Source: Prorocentrum cordatum
Lineage: Eukaryota > Sar > Dinophyceae > Prorocentrales > Prorocentraceae
Direction of reading: 5' to 3'
NCBI GenBank assembly: GCA_963575745.1
Contig: CAUYUJ010014613.1
Coordinates: forward strand, 61,548-125,547
DNA: 64,000 nucleotides
Shown: positions 55,259 to 64,000 of the stretch, piece by piece
Numbering within the stretch: the first letter of the stretch is position 1
Layout of the letters: every line of letters starts with the position of its first letter
Translations under genes and position numbers: made by a program
The notes under the pieces: generated by a model
What the model was told of the DNA's origin: nothing
Databases searched by the model: none
What the model saw: the letters and a program-made list of their open reading frames with translations, nothing else

Positions 55259-55450
55259 TTAAAGACCACATCCCAGAAATAATTTCGAGCACCCGGAAAA
55301 GTGTCGAAAGAGTGTCGAAACAGTGTCGAAACAGTGTCGGACGAGCGTCTCCCAAGGCCCGACGCGTGAAAACCCTAGAATTTTGATACTTTTTGGGGCG
55401 TTCGAAATTCTTCCTGGTGATCAGGGCTAAAGTAGGTTGCAACATCATAA
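55259..55450 (-). repeat. dispersed element R2, copy 3
   Basis: Starts AAGACCACATCCCAGAAATA and ends GTAGGTTGCAACATCATAA, with GTGTCGAAA repeats at 55303-55345. The minus-strand frame stays open. Confidence 0.75.
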
Positions 55451-55631
55451 GGATGGGGAGGGGGGCGGGGGTCGGTTCCGCGATGCCGAGTCCTGGAGCC
55501 TCCAGGCCCCCGGCAGCAAGCCCGCGGGCGAGCGGTCCAGCAGCTCCTGGGCGGGGCGGGCCGGGCCGGGGCGGCGACCCGCTCCCCGGGTGCCGCGCTT
55601 TTGGGGGGGGCCAATCGGGGCGAGGAGCCCT
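55451..55631. other. GC-rich spacer
   Basis: Very GC-rich DNA between R2 and the MITE, as between the same elements near 9.2 kb. No gene is seen. Confidence 0.4.
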
Positions 55632-55778
55632 AGCTCAAGCAGCGGCGAAGCGTCCTGGCTCGCCTATAACCCCACCAAACAATGTTCTAGGAACCTTTTG
55701 TGGTTCCCATTTTTGGGTTCGAAGAACATTTCGTGGTATGATTATAGGAATGCCGGGACCGTCGGTCCCTGCTCAACT
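55632..55778. mobile_element. MITE, copy 3 (short, inverted)
   Basis: 147 bp with GCTCAAGCAGCGGCGAAGCG at the left and GCCGGGACCGTCGGTCCCTG at the right, in the opposite orientation to copy 2. About 90 bp of the centre is missing. Confidence 0.75.
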
Positions 55779-55850
55779 AGCGGGAGCCTCTCCTCTGAGA
55801 GTCTGACGTCGCGGATTCGTCGCAGCGGGCGATGTGCTGCCTCGTCCCTG

Positions 55851-55995
55851 GCCCTGGGGCCCTCGCGGGCCGATTTGGCTCGGGACAGGCATCAAGCAGA
55901 CAGGCTCCAGGGCTCCTGTGGAATTTTTGTTTCCCGTTCTTGTTCACCGCGATGCTGCCACTTCTTCGTGACGTCGATCTCAGGGTCTCGGCGTA
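55851..55995 (-). repeat. dispersed element R1, copy 5 (reverse, diverged)
   Basis: GGGCCGATTTGGCTCGGGAC, CTCCAGGGCTCCTGTGGAAT and CGTGACGTCGATCTC follow R1 with several changes. Confidence 0.55.
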
Positions 55996-56065
55996 ACGGG
56001 CAAAGCTGGGGGCGCGCGCTTTTTGGTTCACGAGTTCGACGCCTGGGGTGGGGCGGTTGTCGTGC

Positions 56066-56115
56066 CAGACCCCCCTCTAACCAACGAAAAAAAAACCAAC
56101 GAAAACACCGACGAA
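56066..56115 (+). repeat. candidate left terminal inverted repeat of the MULE
   Basis: GACCCCCCTCTAACCAACG (56068-56086) and a second AACCAACGAAAAC just inside (56094-56106) match 61988-62010 in reverse complement. The pair brackets the transposase gene. Confidence 0.45.
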
Positions 56116-56294
56116 AATGCAACTCTGTCATACATGAAAAAAAAAAGAAGAATCACACAATACCAAAAGACCATGTTCTGTGTATGTTCTGTCTGCGTTC
56201 TACATGTCTTCTGAGCGTCTTCTGTGCGCCGTTCTGCGCGTGCGTTCCCCTTGTTTCCTGCTCGTGTTTCCAGCTTTGAGTGCGCAGTCTGAGC

Positions 56295-57815
56295 GCGCAC
56301 CGCCCAAAAACAGCAATCTTAGCACAGAAACGCCCAGAACAGCAATCTGAACGCAGAAACGCCCAGAACGGCAATCTGAGCACGGGAACGCCCAAAACGG
56401 CAATCTGAGCACGGAAACGCCCAGAACGGCAATCTGAGCACGGAAACGCCCAGAACGGCAATCTGAGCACGGAAACGCCCAGAAGGACAATCTGAGCACG
56501 GAAACGCCCAGAAAAGCAATCGGAGCACGGAAACGCCCAGAACCGCAATCTGAGCACAGAAACGCCCAAAACGGCAATCTGAGCACAGAAACGCCCAGAA
56601 CAGCAATCTGAGCACGGAAAAGCCCAGAACGGCAACCTGAGCACAGAAACGCCTAGTACGGCAATACGAGCACGGAAACACCCAGAACGGCAATCTGAGC
56701 ATAGAAACACCCAGAACGGCAATCTGAGCACGAAAACGCCCAGAACGCACGAAAACGCCCAGAACGGCAATCTGACCACGGAAACGCCCAGAACGGCAAT
56801 CTGAACACCAGAACGCGCAGAACGGCAATCTGAGCAGAAACGCCCAGAAAGGCAATCTGAGCACGAAAACGCCCGGAACGGCAATCTAACCACGAAAACG
56901 CCCAAAACGGCAATCTGACCACGGAAAGGCCCAGAACGGCAACCTGAGCACGAAAACGCCCAGAACGGCAATCTGAGCACGGGAACGCCAGAACGGCAAT
57001 CTGAGCACGGAAACGCCCAGAACGGCAATCTGAGCACAGAAACGCCCAGAACGGCAATCTGAGCACGGACACGCCCAAAACGGCAATCTGAGTACGAAAA
57101 CGCCCAGAACGGCAACCTGAGCACGAAAACGCCCAGAACGGCAATCTGAGCACGACAAAGCCAAGAACTGCAATCTGAGCACAAAAACGCCCAGAACGGC
57201 AATCAAAACACAGAAACGCCCAGAACAGCAATCTGAGCACGGGAACGCCCAGAACTGCAATCTGAGCACGGAAACGCTCAGAACTGCAATCTGAACACGA
57301 AAACGCCCAGAACTGGAATCTGGGCACGAAAACGCCCAAAACGGCAATCTAAACACGGAAACGCCCAGAACGGCAATCTAAACACGGAAACGCCCAGAAC
57401 GGCAATCTAAACACAGAAACGCCCAGAACGGCAATCTGAGAACAGAAACGCCCAGAACGGCAATCTAAGCACGGAAATGCCCAGAACGGCAATCTAAGCA
57501 CGAAAACGCCCAGAACGGCAATCTGAGCACGGAAACGCCCAGGGCGGCAATCTGAACACGAAAACACCCAGAACGGCAATCTGAGAACGGAAACGCCCAG
57601 AACGGCAATCCGAGCAGGGAAACACCCAGAACGGCAATCTGAGCACGAAAACGCCCAGAATGGCGATCTGAGCACGAAAACGCCCCAAACGGCAATCTGA
57701 GCACGGAAACGCCCAGAACAGCACTCTGAGCAGGGAAACACCCAAAATGGCAATCTGAGCACGAAATCGCTCAGAACGGCAATCTGAGCACGAAAACGCC
57801 CTGGACGGCAATCTA
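56295..57815. repeat. 29-bp satellite, about 52 units
   Basis: ACGCCCAGAACGGCAATCTG recurs every 29 bp (AATCTGAGC at 56402, 56431, 56460), with variants at a few positions. The unit lacks stops on the minus strand in all frames, so 29-residue Cys/Phe/Arg-rich repeats are open for up to 349 codons. They are by-products. The core is shared with the 49-bp satellite at 62.3-63.4 kb. Confidence 0.95.
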
Positions 57816-57959
57816 AGTTGAACATGTTTGAATATGTTGGTGTCTTCCCCCCGCTCCTCACTGGATCCACCCCTACTACTCCCCCTTCTCTCTGATCCGC
57901 CCCTGGATAAGACCAGCGAGGATAATATTTTGCAGCACTTCCTCAGGCAACTCAAGAAA

Positions 57960-59771
57960 TCAAGGAATCGACGCAATCCAGTCAGCTAGATTTGTTTTTT
58001 TTGTCCTAATCGTCAGATGATCGCTGCGAGCCAAATGCTCGATGCACGACCAAAACTCTGTGCGCGCCGCCGACATCGTTCCGGAGAAATAGACATGGTC
58101 CAACGCATACCTCAAAATACAAATTGGGCTGCCACTCTCCCTGACTTGACTTTTCAAATCAGCGAGTACTCCAGAAGCGCGCTGCTGCATTAGAGCACCG
58201 GCTGCCTTTATCATAGGTTTTGCAAGCGATTGCGAAGGCGATTTGGTATGTCGTGCATCGCTGGCAGTTCTGGGAGTAGCTGGTGCAGGAATTGCAAGGG
58301 GAAAAAAGGGATCGTAATGATAACCACTCACTCCCTCTCCTGACCTGTTGAAAACATGTAACACTATATCATTATCGCCATCTCTCAAGCGACGTGGTTC
58401 TCCGGGGATTTGCTCTGCATCGAAGCGCGATTGCACCACAAGCAGGACACCGCGATCTTTTGCATCCGAGGCAACATGCTGTTCGAAATGCTGCAAGAGA
58501 TATTCAAACAATTCCGGGCCATGTTTAAAATGCTCCAGGAAACCATGAGGGTCATTGATTTCTGATTGAAGTGCTGCACGTGCTCCAGCGCAAGCGTCCC
58601 TACGCCAATTATTTGTATGTTTTGTGTCTAATTTGAAAATCTTTGCTACCGCCATTGTCTGAAGCAGACTATCGATCAAGCAATTATTTGCTCCGTGGGG
58701 AGAGCCCTCGCCAACTTTGAATCGTTTTTTCAATTCGGACTCAACTTCACGATCTGTCTTCAATTTCAAGTCCAGGTTGTCTGTTAGGATTCTGAAGAAA
58801 TTGATGATGTAGCCTTCGAGAATCTCGGGATACTTATCTGGATCTTGTTCGTTCGCAGCTGCGCTCAAAAGTCTGACCCACCCCCGCCATTCCACATACT
58901 GCCAGGGTTGCGGAGGCAAGGCATTCCAATGGAAGAAGAGAGCGATTTCTCCTTCGACCCCACCGACCAGCAAAGGACCAAGAGCATCGTTGAGTGAATC
59001 CCTCAATGCTCCAAAACTCCCCCCTTGAAATGTACTTGGGTCCTCTGGGGCTGCCCTGGGGATTATCAATTCATCTTCGGAAATTGTCTTTTTCTTTGCA
59101 CGTGCTTTTGCCTCTGCTGCCACATTTGCTGCTTCCTGCGCTGCACGGGCGCCCACTGCGGCAGTCCTAGTTGGAAGTGCGCCTCTACGCCCGCCAGATG
59201 CTATAGCCAGATCTCTGCCCCGAACAACTTCCTCAAATATACATTCGCGCACACCGTATATATGACTGCACACACTCTCCGCACAATAAAGCTCGCACGT
59301 ACAAGTAAATTCACTATCGGTGGCCTTAACACGAACGATATCGCGGCAATGCTCGCTTAACTCCTCCCAAATCAGTTCGCCTCTGCTGTTCTGGTGCTTT
59401 AAAATGCCGCATTTTCTCCAAAGAGCTTCCAAATCAGCAAACTTTGCCGCCTGCTGCAGATTCCATACATGACCACACAATTCTTTATCCATAGGGATCT
59501 GTTTTTCCTTATTCATGTAGAAATGATGCTTCCTTTGCGCGCTTTTGTTTTCGGTGCTTCCCATTCCAAGATATTCCGCCCCCCGCTTTGAGTACATGAC
59601 ACTGCTATTTGCCGCACTGAAGGCACGTGAATTACTTTCTGTGCAAACTTGATTGCGCGTCCAGCGCCGTCGAGCAAAGCCTCGTCCAAAAGAATAGGCG
59701 CGTGGTGCAAGCGCTGGCCCGGTCCTGCCATGGAAAAAATTCCCCCTGGAGTCGTACACCATCGACGGCAA
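57960..59771 (-). CDS. MULE C-terminal part: SWIM zinc finger and OTU-like protease domain
   Basis: The real product probably starts upstream in the transposase frame; the first codons listed here (59771 to about 59585) duplicate sequence read in another frame there. A SWIM finger, CTC then CSH (59303-59258), follows a stretch with NLQQAAKFADLEALW. SWIM fingers bind DNA and are standard after MULE transposase domains. A coiled, Ala-rich linker leads to an OTU-like cysteine-protease fold: NNCLIDSLLQ (58695-58666) holds the likely nucleophile Cys, and GYHYDP (58325-58308) the likely His. The Asp usually before the Cys region is not obvious, so activity is uncertain. OTU enzymes remove ubiquitin. 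The frame is open without lesion to the stop at 57960. Confidence 0.75.
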   Translation of the reverse strand: MPSMVYDSRGNFFHGRTGPALAPRAYSFGRGFARRRWTRNQVCTESNSRAFSAANSSVMYSKRGAEYLGMGSTENKSAQRKHHFYMNKEKQIPMDKELCGHVWNLQQAAKFADLEALWRKCGILKHQNSRGELIWEELSEHCRDIVRVKATDSEFTCTCELYCAESVCSHIYGVRECIFEEVVRGRDLAIASGGRRGALPTRTAAVGARAAQEAANVAAEAKARAKKKTISEDELIIPRAAPEDPSTFQGGSFGALRDSLNDALGPLLVGGVEGEIALFFHWNALPPQPWQYVEWRGWVRLLSAAANEQDPDKYPEILEGYIINFFRILTDNLDLKLKTDREVESELKKRFKVGEGSPHGANNCLIDSLLQTMAVAKIFKLDTKHTNNWRRDACAGARAALQSEINDPHGFLEHFKHGPELFEYLLQHFEQHVASDAKDRGVLLVVQSRFDAEQIPGEPRRLRDGDNDIVLHVFNRSGEGVSGYHYDPFFPLAIPAPATPRTASDARHTKSPSQSLAKPMIKAAGALMQQRASGVLADLKSQVRESGSPICILRYALDHVYFSGTMSAARTEFWSCIEHLARSDHLTIRTKKTNLADWIASIP

Positions 59772-61378
59772 TTCTGCTCAAATGTATCCAAAAATGGAAC
59801 AGGATCTATATGGTGGCCTTGTTGCGCAAACTGCCGTCGCACCATGGCCATGAAAGATTCGCCCATGTTTTGGCTGCTTGGATAACCTGGCTCGACAAAA
59901 GAAAGCGGGCCACACCACCAGGACGCTCTGAGGAGAACTGCGCCGTCAGGAAGTTCCAATGGGCGCAAATATTCGTCGCGAAAGTACTTAGCGAATCCTT
60001 TTGCATTCGATTCCTCTCCCCAATATTTCAATGTTTGCGTCCAGTATAAATGGAAAGCTGCATTATTAAAGATATATGCGGTCAGAAAACAAGCCGCGAT
60101 TATGCTTTCAATCGCTCGAGGGAAACGTGAATGTGGTTCTCCTCTTATTTGGTGGTCCAGCAGCGCCCGCTCCAAGTGCTCCAGATCGTTGACATGCTGC
60201 GAATTTGGGTAGCATGTCTTTGATAGCCTTGCGACTGCTCTTGGCGAAATCGGAATGAAATTGAACGGAAAGCGGAGTAGGGATTTCTTTGCCCTGCTGC
60301 CGAAATTCCACAATAAGAACTTGAATTGCTACGTCGAGCATGGCGCTGTAGTCTGTAGCCTCCTCTTCCATTGACAAAATGAAGATCAGAGGCACGAAGT
60401 GCTTGCGGTGGCGGCGGGCGTCTGGCGCAAAACGATAGATTAGAACACCCAGCGCGCCAAATTTGCACCCCGGTCACACAATCTTCGACGCAAAATCTGA
60501 CATTGCAATATACCCAGTGGCAGTACCGATTTCTTTGACAGCGCAATTGACAAAATGCCACATTGTGAATGGTATGTTTACGTACTGTGGCGAAATGCTC
60601 GGGCAATTCCCATCAGCAGTTTTGAATACAATCAAACTCAGTCTGTTTGCTGGCGGCGTGGGCTCCGAATCGATTAAGAAAAAACGCTCCGCGCACCAAG
60701 CCTGCAATCCTTCCACTTTGAACGATTTGTTGCTTCCATCTCGGCCCCGGCGTTTGTGCACAGCTCTTTGAACGGCGTCTCCTGGCGCAGCACTAGACAT
60801 GCGATCGCGAACCGCCTCAGGCGTGATTCGCGGTCCGTGCTGCGCCATAATCTCATCAATCTCCTGCAGCTGCTCTTTCGTGATGGTTGGTACGTCGTCT
60901 CTCGGATTCTGTGGAGTGCGCGCTGGTCGGTGTCCCCCAGCGTGCTCCACAGCATTCTTTAAAACGTGGTAAGTATCATCACCCATTGGTACAAGATGGA
61001 ATTTCACTTTGCATTTTGCTTCTGTTGGACATTTCCCACAGACTGCATTGAACTTGTCATTGCATGGTCCATCAATGCGCTTGAAACTCGCGTCATTGTT
61101 TTTGGCCCACCTTTCCCAAGCGTTCCTTTGTAATCCTTCTGTAGCTGTGATTCTGCTCTCTGGAATGACCTCAATTTTTTTTCTGGTCTGACCCGAGGCG
61201 CCCGCGCTTCTGTTTCGGCTTGGGGGCTCGGGGGAAAGGCAGCAAGATCGGGGGCCGGGGCCTGTTCGGGCGGATCTCGTTGCGGCGATGGGCTTCTCAG
61301 GACCCCCCTTTTTTTGGTTGTCCGTGGTTGTGGCTTCTCTTCCTCTTCGTCCTCTTCAGGGGGTGCTGGCGGAGCAGG
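59513..61378 (-). pseudogene. MULE transposase: zinc-binding N-terminus and DDE domain, four lesions
   Basis: An acidic, Pro-rich start (61378 to about 61183) lacks an ATG. CGKC (61041-61030), a further Cys and HAGGH (60944-60930) resemble the WRKY-GCM1/FAR1-type zinc module that binds transposon ends. Catalytic candidates of the RNase H-like fold are D in MSDFAS (60503-60486), D in FHSDFAK (60260-60240) and E in NMGESF (59869-59852). Breaks: an A8 run (61175-61182) shifts frame, TGA at 60474-60476 follows the first D, CCC at 60207-60209 has one base too many, and a shift in 59513-59640 (C6 run at 59579-59584 is a candidate) separates this frame from the SWIM-OTU frame. Homopolymer sites may be sequencing errors; the TGA is not of that kind. 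Confidence 0.8.
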
Positions 61379-61797
61379 TTACATGTGGCGGCGCATTTGC
61401 TTGTAAAGCGTCGCCCCTCTGCCTCTTATTGCACCCGTATTGGGTTCGGAGTTTGTGTTTAGTGGCGTAGTCGAGTGAAACCGCCCGCCCACACGCATCC
61501 TTTGGCGCGCTGCCTCGGACGCGGGCCCCCTCGGCAACTTCCAAGCGAATTCGATTAAATGTATCCCTCGAGCAATGATGCGACATGAGCCATTGCTGTA
61601 GAAATCCTTCGTCTCGCTCACTTCTGTCGGGCGGTCTGGCAGCGTTTAGCCAAGACAGCATCTTGCGACACGCGCGAAATACAATAACAATCAGCACGAG
61701 CGCAAAAGCATGACCTGATCCAGGAAGGCCACGGAAAAACAACACTTTGCTGCATGCGCGCGCCATCAAATGGCACAGCACAAAGAAAAGCAAAAAC
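61379..61797. other. 5' flank of the MULE gene
   Basis: Minus-strand frames are open here (61379-61621 and part of 61356-62696) but no domain or start is recognised, and a TAA at 61379-61381 separates one of them from the acidic start of the transposase. It may hold the promoter or a 5' exon. Confidence 0.3.
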
Positions 61798-61943
61798 AAC
61801 AGCACCGCACAGCACCGCACAGCACCGCACAGCACCGCACAGCACCGCACAGCACCGCACAGCACCGCACAGCACTCCACAGCACCGCACAGCACCGCAC
61901 AACACCGCACAGCAACGCACAACACCGCACCACAGCACCGCTT
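61798..61943. repeat. 10-bp minisatellite AGCACCGCAC
   Basis: About fourteen units. On the minus strand it gives repeated CCAVLCGAVR-type peptides. Confidence 0.95.
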
Positions 61944-61949
61944 TCGTTT

Positions 61950-62013
61950 GGGTTTTCGTTGGTTTCGGTGGTTGTCGTTGTTTTTTTGTTTTCGTTGGTT
62001 AGGGGGGGTCCCT
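61950..62013 (-). repeat. candidate right terminal inverted repeat of the MULE
   Basis: TTTTCGTTGGTTAGGGGGG (61989-62007), with a further TTTTCGTTGG at 61953-61962, is the reverse complement of the left candidate. Confidence 0.45.
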
Positions 62014-62289
62014 TGTCGCGCCCTGGGGCCGTCAAACTTTACCTCGGTGGCAGGCGGCCCAAACCAACACACTTTAACGTAGTTGATTGTTCTGCGCTGC
62101 ACAGACGGGAGAGCCCATACGGGAGAGGCCATACCAGAACACACAAGAGAGCAGACGGGAAAGGGCCAAGCAGGTTTACAAAGCGCTCCGGGTCTTGTAA
62201 ATCTGCGCCTTTTTGCACTAAAACCACAGCGTGGCTGATATAAAAAACTTTGGTGCTGGCTTACAAGACCCTGCACGCGTTGTCTGATC
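62014..62289. other. unassigned spacer
   Basis: Unique DNA between the candidate inverted end and the 49-bp satellite. No gene is recognised. Confidence 0.35.
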
Positions 62290-63410
62290 AGGCGCGGCCA
62301 GGATTGCAATCGACACCCGCGTTCGCGCTCTCCCGAGCGGAGGCCTTCAGAATTACGATCTGAATCCCCTATCGCTCCACAAAGGCGCGCCCGCAATTGC
62401 AAATCTGACCTCGATTCCGCGCCCCCTGGCGCGGGCGCGCCCACAATAGCAATCTGACCCGTTCCCGCGCTCTTTCGAGCAGGGGCGCCCAGTATTGCAA
62501 TCTGAGCTCGTTTTCGCGCCCGCCCTCGCAAGCGCGCCCAGAATTGCATTCTGAGCTGGATTTCGCTCTCTTTCGAGCAGTTGCGCCCACAATTGCAATC
62601 TGAGCTGGTTTTCGCGCCCGCCCTCGCAGGCACGCCCAGAATTGCATTCTGAGCTGGATTTCGCGCTCCCCGACGCAAGCGCGCCCAGAATTGCAATATG
62701 AGCCCGTTTCCGCGCTCCCCGACGCAGGCGCTCAGAATTGCAATTTGAACTGCTTTTCGCGCTCCCCGACGCAGGCGCGCTCAGAATTGCAATCTGGGCC
62801 CGTTCCCGCGCCCCCCCCGACGCAGGCGCGCTCAGAATTGCAATCTAAGCCCGTTTTGGGCTCCTCTGCGCAGTCGCGCCCAGAATTGCAATCGGAGCTT
62901 GCCTCCCGGTCCCCGACGCAGGCGCGCCCAGAGTTGCAAGCTGAGCCCGTTTCCGCGCTCTTGCGAGCAGGAGCGCCCAGAATTGCAATATGAGCTGGTT
63001 TTCGCGCACGCCCGCGCAGGCGCACCCAGAATTCCAATCGGAGCTCGTCGTCGCGCTCCCCGACGCAGGCGCGCCCAGAATTGCAATCTGAGCCCGTTTC
63101 CGCGCTCGTTCGAGCACGGGCGCCCAGAATTGCAATCTGAGCTCGTTTTTCGCGCTCCCCGACGCAGGCGCGCCCAGAATTGCAATCAGAGCCCGTTTCT
63201 GTGCTCCCCGACGCGGGCGCGCCCAGAATTGCAATCTGAGCTCGTTTTCGCCCGCGACGCAGGCGCGCCCAGAATTGCAATCTGAGGCCGTTTCCGCGCT
63301 CTTTCGAGCAGGAGCGCCCAGAATTGCAATCTGAGCCGGTTCTCGCGCCCGCCCGCGCAGGCGCGCCCAGAATTGCAATCTGAAGTCGTCTCGCGCTCTC
63401 TTGAAGGGAA
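62290..63410. repeat. 49-bp satellite, about 22 units
   Basis: GCGCCCAGAATTGCAATCTG recurs every 47-50 bp (62494, 62543, 62592, 62641, 62690) with a variable GAGC-GTTTCCGCGCTC-CGACGCAG part. The CGCCCAGAA..GCAATCTGAGC core is that of the 29-bp satellite. Long minus-strand frames (Arg/Gly/Cys-rich) are by-products. Confidence 0.95.
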
Positions 63411-63598
63411 CGCCTCAGAACAGCAATCTGAGCACAGAAACGCACGAAACAACATTCTAAGCACAGAAACGCTCGAAACGGCAATGTGAACACAGGAACG
63501 CCCGAAACGGCAATCTGAGCGCAGAAACGCCCCAAAAGGCAATCTGAACATGGAAACGCCCAGAACCGCAATGTGAGCACAGAAACGCCCAGAGCGTG
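63411..63598. repeat. 29-bp satellite, short right block
   Basis: Six units of GAAACGC.CAGAACGGCAATCTG type, in the same orientation as 56295-57815 but more diverged. Confidence 0.9.
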
Positions 63599-63744
63599 AT
63601 TTGCATATGCTCTCACGCGGTGACGACCTAGTAAACGTCGGATTGAGCGTCAGCTCGAGTAAAATTTGTTTTCAGAGGCTGGCTGGGAAAATGCAAGCAA
63701 TCACCACAGTCATACTATGTATTCAATATAAATCAGAAAATATT
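63599..63744. other. AT-richer stretch, nothing recognised
   Basis: A plus-strand frame (63601-63807) begins here but has no domain and overlaps the minus-strand exon-like frame. Confidence 0.3.
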
Positions 63745-63965
63745 CACTTCGATTCGTTCTGGTTCCTAATGAAGTTCAAGAGACCTGGTTTGCTGCCGCT
63801 GCTGTGACCCGCCACTCTCTGCGAGGCTGCACGAGACTCGAGATGCGGTCCAGAAATGTGGTCGTCATTGAGATGTAGGCAAGGCTCCGCTGTTGGATGC
63901 AACAAGTGAATCACAAACCATTTGGTTTCATCTGAAGCCAGCGCGCGCTCAGCCGTGCTAGGAGT
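63745..63965 (-). CDS. short exon-like open frame, protein unknown
   Basis: Reading minus from about 63965 to the stop near 63745, a frame of about 70 codons has no ATG but balanced, non-repetitive composition (it includes SDETKWFVIHLLHPTAEP). It could be a last exon, entered at an AG near 63960, whose gene lies beyond the window's right edge. No family was recognised, and chance is possible at this length. Confidence 0.25.
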
Positions 63966-64000
63966 GGCTGCGGGTCATATACTGTCTACTTTCTCCCAAG

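Larger units (their letters stand above)
56066..62013 (-). mobile_element. MULE-type DNA transposon with OTU-like domain
   Basis: The element is defined by the transposase-SWIM-OTU coding region (57960-61378, minus) and by a candidate inverted pair at 56068 and 62010. MULE elements move by cut-and-paste with a DDE transposase and often have long inverted ends. The left inner part holds the 29-bp satellite. Boundaries are tentative: the inverted match is only about 25-40 bp and no 8- to 10-bp target duplication was verified. Confidence 0.5.

Noticed and set aside
56295-57815. CRISPR-like array
   Set aside because: Units are contiguous 29-bp repeats without unique spacers, and the genome context is eukaryotic.
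56153-57976. Long minus-strand frames with Cys/Phe/Arg repeats as a secreted or antifreeze-like repeat protein
   Set aside because: The 29-bp unit has no stop in three minus frames, so such peptides appear in every frame. There is no start, signal peptide or frame preference.
61950-62010. Telomere-type repeats, from CCCTAACC in the candidate inverted ends
   Set aside because: It occurs once per end and is not a tandem CCCTAAA array.

Overview
This window looks like nuclear DNA of a dinoflagellate. The evidence is a decayed LINE with the arrangement usual in that group (AP endonuclease, reverse transcriptase, RNase H), an intron with a GC donor, very low gene density, and an unusual load of GC-rich satellites, minisatellites and microsatellites. 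The genus cannot be read from the sequence; a Prorocentrum-like large genome is only a guess. No rRNA, tRNA, CRISPR array, origin or bacterial-type operon was seen. Most of the many open frames are by-products of stop-poor repeats whose unit lengths (10, 29, 49, 77 bp) are not multiples of three.

Region by region: 0-1.8 kb is a 102-bp satellite split by an insertion. 3.2-8.3 kb is a dead LINE with three tandem repeats at its 3' end. 8.6-10.7 kb carries three small dispersed families (here called R1, R2 and a MITE) that recur together at 29.5-30.1 and 55.3-56.0 kb. 11-31.6 kb is mainly repeats: 140- to 150-bp tandem arrays, GGA runs, GC minisatellites, and a minisatellite bounded by inverted arms at 27.5-28.4 kb. 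The one protein-like island there is an AT-richer minus-strand frame at 23.6-24.5 kb, broken by a TAG. 31.6-46.4 kb is a tandem series of about six units of 0.7-1.6 kb (family T). One T unit appears to be split by an 8.6-kb block (about 32.80-41.40 kb) holding a 10-bp satellite, a 170-bp repeat, a 77-bp satellite and the 3' part of a PIF1-like helicase gene with a 152-bp GC-AG intron. 46.4-54 kb is low-complexity DNA ending in a foldback that abuts a 100-N gap. 56.0-62.0 kb holds a MULE-type DNA transposon on the minus strand, whose product joins a zinc-binding N-terminus, a DDE transposase, a SWIM finger and an OTU-like protease domain. Related 29-bp and 49-bp satellites lie on both sides of the coding part.

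All recognisable coding sequence belongs, or probably belongs, to mobile elements: the LINE, the MULE, the PIF1-like helicase, and possibly the unidentified 24-kb frame. The LINE and MULE carry stops and frameshifts. The MULE frameshifts fall in homopolymers and could be assembly errors, but its in-frame TGA could not. The best candidates for something undescribed are the MULE-SWIM-OTU element, the helicase-bearing insertion in the T array, and the helicase intron with repeated ends.
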